DNA from: Eubacteriales bacterium
GTDB lineage: Bacteria; Bacillota; Clostridia; Lachnospirales; Lachnospiraceae
DNA length: 64,000 nucleotides
NCBI GenBank assembly: GCA_030526715.1
Contig: JAUNCG010000002.1
Location: 25,533-89,532, forward strand
Direction: 5' to 3'
The notes beneath the pieces were generated by a model, which was not told where the DNA came from, did no database searches, and worked only from the letters and a program-made list of their open reading frames with translations. Positions 8,629 through 17,088 of this stretch are shown piece after piece. Position numbers and translations under genes: made by a program. The number at the start of each line of letters is the position of its first letter. The first letter of the stretch is position 1.

Positions 8629-9792
8629 TTGAGAAAATTTAAAAACATGGCGGGGATCGCATTGATGTTCGTGCTGATATGTATGCTGACCACAGGAGTT
8701 TCTGCGGCAAGGATCAATCAGACAAAGCTGACGCTGAATGTAGGAGATATCTATGAGTTTAAGATGCTGGATACTCTTGAAGCGGCACAGTGGCGAAGCT
8801 CCAGCTATGTGAAAGCAAGTATTGATACGCAGGGACGTCTGGTTGCACGCAAAAAAGGTACTGTGACCATCACGGCGAGGATCGACGGAGAAGAGTATAC
8901 CTGTAAGGTGAAGATCAAACAGCCGGTAGCGGATATTGTTCTGAACAAGACGGAGCACACGCTGCAGCCGGGCAAGAAGGTAAAGCTCAAGGCCAGCGTC
9001 GTGCCTTCCAATGCGAACAATAAGAACATTATATGGAAGAGCAGCAACACCAGTATTGCGACGGTCAATACCAAGGGGAAGGTCAAAGCAAAGAAGAACG
9101 GAGTGGTAACGATCACGGCGGTGGCGAAAGATGGCAGTAGGTCTTCTGCATCCTGTACCATTACGGTGGCGTCCGGCACAGTGCCTCCGGTACAGACAAC
9201 GACTGTGACCGCAGCACCGGGACAGGCTTCGGCAAGAGCACTGCAGTACCTTGCAATCTTACAGAGCTATTCCAATCAGGTGGTGACGGATCAGGCTCGC
9301 GGTATTACATGGAAGTATAATAGCAGCTATGAGAATCATTCCACATTTGCGGCAGAGCAGAAGAAGGCGCTGACGAAGAATACTCCCGCATACAGTAACT
9401 GTGCGCAGCTGGTACGCTGGGGGCTGCGGGATCTGGGACTTTTGAACGGCAAGCAGGTGTTCTGGAGCGTCTGGAGCGGTGGTAAGGCATACTTTAATTT
9501 TAATGCGGCGATCAAGAATGACTGGACGAATTTCACGAATAACTTCGAGATCATCACGGTAGACAAGACGCCTGCACAGCTGGAGGCAGAGGGGAATCTT
9601 CTTCCGGGAGATATCTGCGGCTGGAACGGCGTACAGCATACAAATGTATACGCGGGCAACGGTCTCTGGTATGAGGGCGGCCGCCTGAGTAATGTGGTAA
9701 ACGGAATATATACCGGTTTCGGACCGGTCAAAAGCTTAGGCATGACACCGTCCGGAGGAAAGACGATCCACCAGATTCTGAGAATTAAGTAG
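8629..9792 (+). CDS. Secreted BIG2-domain protein with cysteine-peptidase-like C-terminus (copy 1)
   Basis: This 387-residue protein begins at TTG 8629, supported by GGGGAGGAAG about 5 bases before it. A signal peptide ends near VSAA (about residue 25). Two bacterial Ig-like (BIG2) domains follow: residues about 28-92, and about 95-180 with the typical VWKSSNTSIATVN-type strand and GVVTITAVA. The C-terminal 190 residues contain YSNCAQLVRWGLRDLG with Cys258 and GVQHTNVYAGNG with His337. This is the Cys/His layout of NlpC/P60 or CHAP-type peptidoglycan hydrolases, though the family match is by eye. It probably acts in or outside the wall. The next gene is a close paralogue 35 bases downstream, so the two likely form one operon. 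Confidence 0.8.
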   Translation: MRKFKNMAGIALMFVLICMLTTGVSAARINQTKLTLNVGDIYEFKMLDTLEAAQWRSSSYVKASIDTQGRLVARKKGTVTITARIDGEEYTCKVKIKQPVADIVLNKTEHTLQPGKKVKLKASVVPSNANNKNIIWKSSNTSIATVNTKGKVKAKKNGVVTITAVAKDGSRSSASCTITVASGTVPPVQTTTVTAAPGQASARALQYLAILQSYSNQVVTDQARGITWKYNSSYENHSTFAAEQKKALTKNTPAYSNCAQLVRWGLRDLGLLNGKQVFWSVWSGGKAYFNFNAAIKNDWTNFTNNFEIITVDKTPAQLEAEGNLLPGDICGWNGVQHTNVYAGNGLWYEGGRLSNVVNGIYTGFGPVKSLGMTPSGGKTIHQILRIK

Positions 9793-9827
9793 TATCTGCA
9801 GAGAAAGAAAAATAGGAGGGCACTGCA

Positions 9828-11126
9828 GTGAGAATAGGTAAGAGACTTGGAATATTTGCATTTCTGCTTCTTCTGGTATGCATGATGCCAATGGGGGCTC
9901 TGGCGGCAAAGGAAGGCCTAAACAAGAAGAATGTAACGCTGTATGTCGGGCAGGAAACCAGAATCAAGGTGAAAAATGCCAGTCGTAAGGTAGAATGGTC
10001 TACCAACGCCCCGGGTAAGCTGGATCTGAAAAACGGATGGATCGCAGCCAGAAGCAGGGGAAAGGCAAAGGTACGGGCGAAGGTCGGGAAAAAGACCTAT
10101 AAATGTACGGTGCTTATCAAACAGCAGGTGACATCGATCACACTCAATCAGGGATCGGGACGCATGGCTATCGGAAAATGGATGAAGATGAATCCGACGG
10201 TTCTGCCGGTCAATGCAGATGATCAGAAAATTATCTGGAGCAGCAGTGATAAGTCGATCGCTAAGGTGAACAAGAAAGGGAATGTCAAGGCATTGTCTAA
10301 GGGGACGGTAACTATTACGGCGACGGCTGCGGATGGCTTCGGAGCAACGGATTCATGGGAGATCACGGTGATGACGCAGGAAGAGCTGGAGGAGCTGGAG
10401 CGTCGGGAGGCTGCAAGTCAGCCGTCACCGCGTGCGCTTCAGTTTCTGAATATTCTTCAGGAATACTCAGCGCAGGTAGCAGTAGATGCAGCCAGAGAGG
10501 GAGCAGATAAGCTGCTCTGGGTCTATGACGCTTATTATGGAAGCGAGGGCGTGACATGGGAGATCGAACGCGCGAATGCACAGAATCGCGGCGGAGTGAA
10601 TAATCAGAAGATTAAGAAGGTAGTGGATCCTGTGACTGGACAGGAGAGTACAACGGTCGATCAGGGAGCTCAGATTGCGTATACGAACTGCGCGCTGCTT
10701 CTTCGATGGGCACTGAAGGATCCGCGGCTGGCGCTTTTGAGTCCTTCAGAGAGCTTTTGGAGCAAATGGGAGGGCGGTAAGGCGTGGTTCTATTTCAACG
10801 GACCTTTGAAGAAAAATCTGGAACATTTTTATGAGAACTTCGAAGTGATTACCGTGGATAAGACGCCTGCGCAGCTGGAGGCAGAGGGCAATCTTCTTCC
10901 GGGAGATATCTGTGGCTGGAATGGAATGCAGCATACGAACGTGTACGCAGGGAATCATACATGGTACGAGGGCGGCCGTGTAAGCGGAGGCTCCTATCAG
11001 ACGGTTATGATCGGAGGAAAGAATAAGAAGGATAAATATGTCTTCAAGACCTTTGGACCGGTCACCGGTGTCGGTATGATACCGTCCAGAGGAAGAACCA
11101 TTCATCAGATTATTCGAATAAAATAG
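9828..11126 (+). CDS. Secreted BIG2-domain protein with cysteine-peptidase-like C-terminus (copy 2)
   Basis: This 432-residue protein starts at GTG 9828 with GGAGGG about 8 bases upstream. A signal peptide (about 1-24) is followed by a divergent BIG-like region, then a clear BIG2 domain (KIIWSSSDKSIAKVN and GTVTITATA, about residues 100-185). The C-terminal domain matches copy 1. Cys288 lies in YTNCALLLRW and His369 in GMQHTNVYAG, and the block VDKTPAQLEAEGNLLPGDIC is identical in both proteins. Copy 2 carries about 45 extra residues, mostly an insertion before the Cys motif rich in Asn/Gln. The pair is a tandem duplication that has since diverged. A secreted cell-wall role is inferred, not shown. 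Confidence 0.8.
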   Translation: MRIGKRLGIFAFLLLLVCMMPMGALAAKEGLNKKNVTLYVGQETRIKVKNASRKVEWSTNAPGKLDLKNGWIAARSRGKAKVRAKVGKKTYKCTVLIKQQVTSITLNQGSGRMAIGKWMKMNPTVLPVNADDQKIIWSSSDKSIAKVNKKGNVKALSKGTVTITATAADGFGATDSWEITVMTQEELEELERREAASQPSPRALQFLNILQEYSAQVAVDAAREGADKLLWVYDAYYGSEGVTWEIERANAQNRGGVNNQKIKKVVDPVTGQESTTVDQGAQIAYTNCALLLRWALKDPRLALLSPSESFWSKWEGGKAWFYFNGPLKKNLEHFYENFEVITVDKTPAQLEAEGNLLPGDICGWNGMQHTNVYAGNHTWYEGGRVSGGSYQTVMIGGKNKKDKYVFKTFGPVTGVGMIPSRGRTIHQIIRIK

Positions 11127-11360
11127 CATAGAGCCATGCATCTCGAAAATGCTACGCATTTCCTCGATGTTTGGCATTCGCCAAATGATACGTAAAAAAA
11201 GAAATCATCCATGTGAGCAAGCTCGGATGATCTTTTTAGATAAAGCATAGAGCCATGCATCTCGAAAATGCTACGCATTTCCTCGATGTTTGGCATTCGC
11301 CAAATGATACGTAAAAAAAGAGATCATCCATGTGAGCAAGCTCCCGGATGATCTCTTTTT
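11126..11360. repeat. Two tandem ~119-bp direct repeats
   Basis: A unit beginning GCATAGAGCCATGCATCTCG occurs at 11126 and again at 11245, an offset of 119 bp. It is near-identical through the TACGTAAAAAAAG segment and the ATCATCC...GGATGAT hairpin. The first unit starts inside the stop codon of the preceding gene. The second is extended by palindromic arms (see the following entry). Confidence 0.9.
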
Positions 11361-11382
11361 TTACGTATCGCATGGCTCTATG
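11246..11382. terminator. Nested inverted repeat acting as bidirectional terminator
   Basis: The outer arms CATAGAGCCATGC (11246-11258) and GCATGGCTCTATG (11370-11382) are perfect 13-bp complements. Inside them, 24-bp perfect arms lie at 11306-11329 and 11346-11369. Each inner arm carries a run of seven A or T, so a stem followed by a T-run can form on either strand. It separates the convergent BIG2 genes and the tRNA unit. Confidence 0.8.
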
Positions 11383-11393
11383 AGCATACAAAG

Positions 11394-11464
11394 AGCGGGT
11401 GATGGGAATCGAACCCACGTATCCAGCTTGGAAGGCTGGTGTTCTACCATTGAACTACACCCGC
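11394..11464 (-). tRNA. tRNA-Gly (TCC)
   Basis: The minus strand folds as a cloverleaf. The acceptor stem is GCGGGTG/CACCCGC, the D-arm is GTTCAATGGTAGAAC, and the anticodon loop CTTCCAA has anticodon TCC between CCAGC/GCTGG arms. The T-arm contains GTTCGATTC. The discriminator base is T and no CCA is encoded. It lies one base after the CCA of tRNA-Phe in the same transcript. Confidence 0.95.
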
Positions 11465-11465
11465 A

Positions 11466-11541
<76 letters not shown>

Positions 11542-11803
11542 GAATAAGATAAAAGCACAAGCAAGCGATAGATTCAAATTGATAAACTCGCTGCAAGCTT
11601 GCTTGGATAAGAGTTTATTGATTTGAAGATATTAGTTTGATTGTATTTGCAATCAAACGTACATCGAGAGAACTTGTTCTCGAGATGCGCTTGCGTAGCA
11701 TCCACAAACATCCTTGAAATGAATTTACAATCTATCCCAAACATTTTTGTGTTGCGCTTGCGCAGTATCCATAAATATCTTTACGATGGATTTGCGCTTA
11801 CAA
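11542..11803 (-). other. Long structured leader of the tRNA-Phe/tRNA-Gly transcript
   Basis: About 260 bases separate the tRNA promoter from tRNA-Phe. I see no gene here. The stretch holds several hairpins: GTTTGATTG...CAATCAAAC (about 11636-11658), CATCGAGAGAAC...GTTCTCGAGATG (about 11662-11687), and a longer stem around 11550-11625. Two 41-bp imperfect direct repeats lie at 11686-11726 and 11753-11793, both beginning TGCGCTTGCG. It may be processed from the tRNA precursor or be the residue of lost tRNA genes. Confidence 0.6.
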
Positions 11804-11809
11804 GAAGGC

Positions 11810-11838
11810 ATTATATAGTATCTGTGTCCGTCTGTCAA
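11810..11838 (-). promoter_or_regulatory. Perfect-consensus promoter for the tRNA unit
   Basis: On the minus strand TTGACA (11833-11838) and TATAAT (11810-11815) are 17 bp apart: both hexamers match consensus, as expected for a strongly expressed stable RNA. Confidence 0.9.
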
Positions 11839-11857
11839 GCGAAAATTATGAAATGTT

Positions 11858-11886
11858 TTGCGCTTTTGTAAGAGATGTGTTATACT
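11858..11886 (+). promoter_or_regulatory. Sigma-A promoter of cysE
   Basis: TTGCGC (11858-11863) and TATACT (11881-11886) are 17 bp apart. It is back-to-back with the tRNA promoter. The leader contains CTCAGAT (11914-11920) and ATCTGAG (11931-11937), whose 3' arm overlaps the GAGAGG ribosome binding site. Confidence 0.65.
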
Positions 11887-11945
11887 GTCTAAAATTGTGA
11901 GTCTGGGGAAGAACTCAGATACCCCGCTCCATCTGAGAGGTATAC

Positions 11946-12878
11946 ATGGAACAGTTGGTTACATCTATATTAAAAAGCTATGGATCTCATCCGGTGATCT
12001 GCAATGTGGATTCTGACAGCAGACTGGATCAGGAGATCATTATTGAGATTTTGAATAATGTCCGGCGAGTGCTGTTTCCCGGATATTTTGAGACGAAGCG
12101 GCTGCACTGCAGTACGATTTCCTACCATGTGGGAGAGCTGCTGGAGGATATCCAGTATAAGCTGACCAGACAGGTACGCAGAGCGTTGGCACATCAGCGT
12201 GATGTCATGTCCACACCGGAGGAGAATGCACGCAGAGCGGTACAGATCGTGCGGACATTTCTGGAACGTCTGGTTCCCTTACGGGAAACGCTGGCGAAGG
12301 ATGTACAGGCGGCATATGATGGGGATCCGGCGGCGTACAACACGGATGAGGTCATTTTTTCCTATCCGGGAGTATTTGCCATTACCGTGAACCGTATCGC
12401 TCATGAGCTGTATGCGCTCGGCGTTCCGATGATTCCGAGGATCATGACCGAGTATGCCCACAATCTTACGGGAATCGATATTCATCCGGGGGCGACCATC
12501 GGAGAATATTTTTTCATAGATCACGGAACCGGTGTGGTGATCGGTGAGACTACGATCATCGGGAATAATGTCAAAATTTATCAGGGAGTGACGCTTGGAG
12601 CGCTCTCCACGCGAGGTGGACAGAGCCTGCGCAACTGCAAACGTCATCCGACACTGAAGGATAATGTTACGGTATATTCCGGTGCCTCCATTCTGGGAGG
12701 AGACACCGTGATCGGAGAGGGAGCGGTCATTGGCGGCAATGCATTTCTGACCTCTTCGGTGCCGGATCATACAAGAGTCAGCATCAAGAATCCGGAGCTG
12801 CAGTTTCGGCGTGGGGGGAATATTTCCACGCAGGAGATCAGACAGGAGGGGTTCTTCAACCGTAAGGAACAGGACTAG
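11946..12878 (+). CDS. cysE: Serine O-acetyltransferase
   Basis: This 310-residue enzyme transfers acetyl from acetyl-CoA to L-serine, giving O-acetylserine, the first step of cysteine synthesis. The N-terminal half is helical. The C-terminal half is a left-handed beta-helix of hexapeptide repeats, with DIHPGATIGEYFFIDHGTGVVIGE carrying the catalytic His/Asp (about residues 178-200) and GVTLGALSTRGG following. The length fits the longer EpsC-type enzymes rather than the short form of about 230 residues. ATG 11946 is 5 bases after GAGAGG. No cysK is adjacent; an aspartate aminotransferase follows after 85 bases, with a CGCAGTCAT/ATGACTGCG hairpin (12907-12934) between them. The leader hairpin could limit translation. 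Confidence 0.93.
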   Translation: MEQLVTSILKSYGSHPVICNVDSDSRLDQEIIIEILNNVRRVLFPGYFETKRLHCSTISYHVGELLEDIQYKLTRQVRRALAHQRDVMSTPEENARRAVQIVRTFLERLVPLRETLAKDVQAAYDGDPAAYNTDEVIFSYPGVFAITVNRIAHELYALGVPMIPRIMTEYAHNLTGIDIHPGATIGEYFFIDHGTGVVIGETTIIGNNVKIYQGVTLGALSTRGGQSLRNCKRHPTLKDNVTVYSGASILGGDTVIGEGAVIGGNAFLTSSVPDHTRVSIKNPELQFRRGGNISTQEIRQEGFFNRKEQD

Positions 12879-12963
12879 AGGACGGAAGACGCAGATAAGC
12901 ATGGCACGCAGTCATAGAAATATCGATGACTGCGGGTACAGATAGATATGAGGAGGATGAAAA

Positions 12964-14256
12964 ATGACACCGTACAGAGAACTGACAATGGAACAACTGA
13001 CAGAAGAGAAGACGCTTTTGGAGAAGAAATTTGCGCGCATCAAAGCACAGAATCTTCATCTGGATATGTCCAGAGGCAAGCCCTCCGAAGCGCAGCTTGA
13101 TCTGGCTATGGGTATGATGGACGTATTGAGCAGTACCTCCAATCTCAAATGTGAGGCCGGTGTGGATTGCCGTAACTATGGAGTGCTTGACGGTATCCCG
13201 GAGGCGCAGGAGCTTCTGGCTGATATGACCGAGGTTCCGGCTAATCAGATCATCATCTATGGCAATTCCAGTCTGAACGTTATGTTTGATACCGTAGCCC
13301 ATTCCATGACGCACGGTGTTATGGGCAGTACCCCGTGGTGTAAGCTGGATAAGGTGAAGTTTCTTTGTCCGGTTCCGGGATATGACAGACATTTTGCCAT
13401 CACAGAGTATTTTGGAATTGAGATGATCAATATTCCGATGACCGAGGATGGTCCGGATATGGATCTCGTGGAAAAATATGTGAATCATGACGAGGCTGTA
13501 AAGGGTATCTGGTGCGTTCCGAAGTATTCGAATCCGCAGGGTATTACTTACTCAGACGAGACAGTACGCCGCTTTGCGCGTCTGAAGCCGGCGGCGAAGG
13601 ATTTCCGCATTTTCTGGGACAATGCCTATGGCATCCATCACCTGTATGATGATAAGCAGGATCATCTGATCGAGATCCTGATGGAGTGCAAAAAAGAGGG
13701 AAATCCGGATATGGTTTATAAGTTTTGCTCCACCTCCAAGATCAGCTTCCCGGGTTCCGGTGTGGCAGCTATGGCGGCCTCCCCGGCGAATCTGGAGGAT
13801 ATTCGCAAGCATATGCGTATCCAGACCATTGGCCATGACAAGCTGAACCAGCTGCGTCATGTGCGTTATTTCAAGGATATCCACGGCATGGTGAAGCACA
13901 TGAGAAAACATGCGGATATTCTTCGTCCGAAGTTTGAAGCGGTACTGAATATACTGGATGATGAATTGGGCGGGCTGGAGATCGGCAGCTGGATCCGTCC
14001 CCGCGGCGGTTATTTTATCTCTTTTGACGCACTTCCGGGATGTGCGAAAGCGATCGTTGCGAAGGCAAAGGAGGCAGGAGTTGTGATGACCGGCGCCGGC
14101 GCGACCTATCCGTACGGCAAGGATCCGCAGGACAGCAATATCCGTATTGCGCCATCCTTCCCGACACCGGAAGAGCTGGCGATTGCGGCGGAGATCTTCG
14201 TACTCAGTGTGAAGCTTGTCAGTCTGGACAAGTACATTGCAGAGAAGGCATCATAG
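12964..14256 (+). CDS. PLP-dependent aspartate aminotransferase (subgroup Ic type)
   Basis: The 430-residue aminotransferase matches the atypical class I aspartate aminotransferases of subgroup Ic (Pfam Asp_aminotransf). It begins with LDMSRGKPSEAQLDLAMGM and has GNSSLNVMFDT for cofactor phosphate binding. WCVPKYSNPQGITYSDE comes next, then FWDNAYGIHH with the PLP-contacting Asp and Tyr. The Schiff-base lysine lies in CSTSKISFPGSGVA (about residue 260), and the substrate-carboxylate arginine is likely in RIAPSFPTP near the C-terminus. It would interconvert aspartate and 2-oxoglutarate with oxaloacetate and glutamate. ATG 12964 follows AGGAGGATGAAAA. It probably shares the cysE transcript and is followed by a terminator. 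Confidence 0.92.
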   Translation: MTPYRELTMEQLTEEKTLLEKKFARIKAQNLHLDMSRGKPSEAQLDLAMGMMDVLSSTSNLKCEAGVDCRNYGVLDGIPEAQELLADMTEVPANQIIIYGNSSLNVMFDTVAHSMTHGVMGSTPWCKLDKVKFLCPVPGYDRHFAITEYFGIEMINIPMTEDGPDMDLVEKYVNHDEAVKGIWCVPKYSNPQGITYSDETVRRFARLKPAAKDFRIFWDNAYGIHHLYDDKQDHLIEILMECKKEGNPDMVYKFCSTSKISFPGSGVAAMAASPANLEDIRKHMRIQTIGHDKLNQLRHVRYFKDIHGMVKHMRKHADILRPKFEAVLNILDDELGGLEIGSWIRPRGGYFISFDALPGCAKAIVAKAKEAGVVMTGAGATYPYGKDPQDSNIRIAPSFPTPEELAIAAEIFVLSVKLVSLDKYIAEKAS

Positions 14257-14304
14257 AATAGTGGGGAAGCACTGAATGAATCAGTGCCTCCTTAGGTGAA
14301 TGCG

Positions 14305-14349
14305 GCAGGCAGTCCCGGCTGATGTACAGCGGAGGCTGTCTGTTTTTTT
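14305..14349 (+). terminator. Terminator after the aminotransferase gene
   Basis: GGCAG...CCGGCTG and CAGCGG...CTGTC arms form a long stem followed by TTTTTTT. A second small hairpin, GCACTGA/TCAGTGC, precedes it near 14270-14287. Confidence 0.8.
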
Positions 14350-14471
14350 GTCGAAAACACATAATAAACACAATTTTATGTTAACCTATACATAGCTGTG
14401 CATGTACTTTATTTCTTAAAATTTTCATAATTTGATTGTGAAAAAAATAAGATATGGAAGAGATGATAGGC

Positions 14472-14500
14472 TTGTATTCTTTCGTGCGTTTCGGTATACT
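14472..14500 (+). promoter_or_regulatory. Sigma-A promoter of ddl-murF
   Basis: TTGTAT (14472-14477) and TATACT (14495-14500) are 17 bp apart, about 80 bases before ddl. The rest of the 14257-14585 gap is AT-rich with nothing else I recognise. Confidence 0.65.
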
Positions 14501-14585
14501 TATTTATATGGACTGTAGAGCAGGAAAGTCTGAGATGTGATACATGAGCACACAGTCAATGAAATAGGACATAAGGGGAAGATAT

Positions 14586-15611
14586 ATGAAGATAGTAGTT
14601 TTGGCAGGCGGAACGAGTACAGAGCGTGCAATATCGATCGTTTCCGGAACAAAGGTCTGCGAGGCTCTCAGGAGCAGAGGACATCAGGCGATCCTAATCG
14701 ACGTATTCTGCGGAAAAGAGGGACTGCAACCGAAGGAAGCATTTACGACAGAGTACGATCTGGAAAGCGAAGTTGCATACATAGAAGGATTTAACGATCA
14801 GATCGAGAAGCTTCAGGAGGAGCGCAGAGAGTTTTTCGGTCCTCAGGTACTGGAGGTGTGCCGGGAGGCGGATGTGGTATTTATGGCGCTGCATGGCCTC
14901 TGCGGAGAGGACGGTAAGATTCAGGCGACCTTTGATCTGATGGGGATTGCGTATACCGGCAGCGGATATCTTGGCAGTGCTCTGGCTATGGATAAGGCGA
15001 TTACGAAGCAGCTGTTCCGGGAGAACGGTGTACCGACGCCGGCGGGGATGATCCTGAAGAAGAGCGATCCACGTCCTGCCTTTGCAGAGCTGGATATGGA
15101 GTTTCCGTGCGTGGTGAAGGCACCCTGTGGGGGATCTAGCGTCGGAGTTTATATCGTGGAGGATGAGGCTGCATTCGCGCAGGCGCTTGAGGACTGCTTT
15201 GCGTTGGAAGAAAAAGCGGTAGTGGAGGCATATGTCAGGGGACGTGAGTTTTCCGTTGGAGTCGTAGACGGCAAGGCATATCCCATCATTGAGATCGCGC
15301 CGCTGGTAGGATTTTATGATTATCACAACAAATATCAGGCGGGAAGTACCGTGGAGACCTGCCCGGCAGAGCTGAATGAAGAGCTGACTGCACGGATGCA
15401 GAGGTATGCGGAGGAGGCCTACCGGGCGCTCCGACTGGAGAATTATGCCCGCATGGACTTTATGATGGATGAACAGAATCGTATGTATTGTCTGGAGGCG
15501 AATACGCTTCCGGGAATGACGCCCACCAGTCTGCTTCCACAGGAGGCGGCAGCTCTCGGGATGTCGTTTGCGCAGCTGTGTGAGCTGCTGATCAATGTGT
15601 CTATGAAGTAA
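14586..15611 (+). CDS. ddl: D-alanine--D-alanine ligase
   Basis: This 341-residue ATP-grasp enzyme joins two D-alanines for the peptidoglycan stem peptide. The N-terminal VLAGGTSTERAISIVSG matches the ddl signature. MALHGLCGEDGKIQATFDL is the LHGxxGEDG block. ATP-grasp elements include CVVKAPCGGSSVGVYIV and EAYVRGREFSVGVV, and the C-terminus has ARMDFMMD and EANTLPGMTPTSLLPQ with the metal and substrate residues. ATG 14586 follows AAGGGGAAG. murF begins 34 bases after the stop and uses the D-Ala-D-Ala product, so the pair forms a functional operon. Confidence 0.96.
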   Translation: MKIVVLAGGTSTERAISIVSGTKVCEALRSRGHQAILIDVFCGKEGLQPKEAFTTEYDLESEVAYIEGFNDQIEKLQEERREFFGPQVLEVCREADVVFMALHGLCGEDGKIQATFDLMGIAYTGSGYLGSALAMDKAITKQLFRENGVPTPAGMILKKSDPRPAFAELDMEFPCVVKAPCGGSSVGVYIVEDEAAFAQALEDCFALEEKAVVEAYVRGREFSVGVVDGKAYPIIEIAPLVGFYDYHNKYQAGSTVETCPAELNEELTARMQRYAEEAYRALRLENYARMDFMMDEQNRMYCLEANTLPGMTPTSLLPQEAAALGMSFAQLCELLINVSMK

Positions 15612-15645
15612 CGGCTGAGAACAGAGAGCGTATGAAAGAGGATAT

Positions 15646-17028
15646 ATGAAAAATATGACATTGGAGAATATCGCAAGAGCCTGCGGCGGTATTTATTATG
15701 GATCAGAAGAGAGCAGGAAGAAAGAGGTGGCGGATATCGTCACGGACAGCCGGGAGGCGAAGGAGGGCAGCCTCTTTATCGCGATCCGGGGGGAGCGCGT
15801 GGATGCGCATCGCTTCATTCCGGCAGTATTCGCGCAGGGAGCGCTGTGTGTGATTTGTGAAGAAGCGCCGAAGGAGGCTGCGGGAGCTTACATTGTAGTA
15901 GAGTCTTCCCTGCAGGCGGTGAAGGACATTGCAGAGTTTTACCGACAGCAGCTGGATATCCGGGTGATTGGAATTACAGGAAGTGTGGGTAAGACCAGCA
16001 CCAAGGAGATCATCGCGTCCGTACTGGCGGAGAAATACAACGTGCTCAAGACACAGAAGAATTTTAACAATGAGCTGGGGCTGCCGCTGACGATCTTCCG
16101 TCTCAGGGAAGAGCATGAGGTGGCGGTACTGGAGATGGGGATCAATCACTTCGGCGAGATGCACCGCCTAAGTAAAGTGGCGCGTCCGGACTATTGTGTG
16201 ATCACCAACATCGGGCAGTGTCATCTGGAGTTTCTGGGAGACCGTGACGGCGTACTGCGTGCAAAGTCGGAGATCTTTGATTATCTCTCTGCGACGGGCA
16301 GGGTGATCCTGAACGGAGATGATGACAAGCTGGCTACTGTGACAGAGGTACACGGCATCAGACCGTTGTTCTTCGGCTGCGATATAGACAGATATGTGCC
16401 TAAGGATGTTTACGCGGATCAGATAGAATATCTTGGCCTGAAGGGTGTGCGCTGCCGTATACATGTGGGGGAGCAGGAATTTACTGTGACGATCCCGATT
16501 CCGGGATACCATATGGTGCTGAATGCGCTTGCGGCCACGGCGGTGGGACGCACGCTTGGATTAACGACGGAGGAGATCGCAAGGGGAATCGAAAAGCTGG
16601 AGACGCTGGGAGGACGCCTGCATATGATCGAGCATGAAGGTGTCACCGTGATCGATGACTGTTATAATGCTAATCCGGCCTCTATGAAGGCTTCCCTTCG
16701 TGTGCTCGCCAATGCGCCGGGACGTAAGATCGCGATTCTGGGCGATATGGGGGAGCTCGGTGAGGAGGAGCTTGCGCTGCATCGGGAGATCGGCGCCTTT
16801 GCGGCAGAGCTCGCGCTCGATGAACTGATCTGTGTAGGCGCTCTGAGCGAGGGGATGGCACAGGCTGCCAAGGCGGTCAAAGCGGACATGAAGATCCTCT
16901 GGACAGAGCAGCTGGAGGACGCGCTTTCGCAGATCCCGGAGGAGATCCGTCCGGGAGATTATGTATTGGTAAAAGCATCGCACTTTATGCATTTTGAAAA
17001 AGTAGTGGATGTTTTAACAAAGGAGTAG
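15646..17028 (+). CDS. murF: UDP-MurNAc-tripeptide--D-alanyl-D-alanine ligase
   Basis: This 460-residue Mur ligase adds D-Ala-D-Ala to UDP-MurNAc-tripeptide in the cytoplasm. The N-terminal substrate domain has VTDSREAKEGSLFIAIRG. The central ATPase domain has the P-loop GITGSVGKTSTKEII (about residues 108-122) and NNELGLPLT, a MurF hallmark. The C-terminal domain has VIDDCYNANPASMKASL and LGDMGELG. It follows ddl directly. ATG 15646 has an AGAGGATAT ribosome binding site. No other mur genes are near, so this is a free-standing ddl-murF unit. Confidence 0.96.
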   Translation: MKNMTLENIARACGGIYYGSEESRKKEVADIVTDSREAKEGSLFIAIRGERVDAHRFIPAVFAQGALCVICEEAPKEAAGAYIVVESSLQAVKDIAEFYRQQLDIRVIGITGSVGKTSTKEIIASVLAEKYNVLKTQKNFNNELGLPLTIFRLREEHEVAVLEMGINHFGEMHRLSKVARPDYCVITNIGQCHLEFLGDRDGVLRAKSEIFDYLSATGRVILNGDDDKLATVTEVHGIRPLFFGCDIDRYVPKDVYADQIEYLGLKGVRCRIHVGEQEFTVTIPIPGYHMVLNALAATAVGRTLGLTTEEIARGIEKLETLGGRLHMIEHEGVTVIDDCYNANPASMKASLRVLANAPGRKIAILGDMGELGEEELALHREIGAFAAELALDELICVGALSEGMAQAAKAVKADMKILWTEQLEDALSQIPEEIRPGDYVLVKASHFMHFEKVVDVLTKE

Positions 17029-17088
17029 AATCCATAAAATAGAGGGGTTTTATTTCTGAGAATAAAAGGGGTAGAGGAGGAAACAAAC

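Noticed and set aside
11126..11382. CRISPR array
   Set aside because: Only two adjacent near-identical copies without spacers, and the unit is a terminator-like palindrome.
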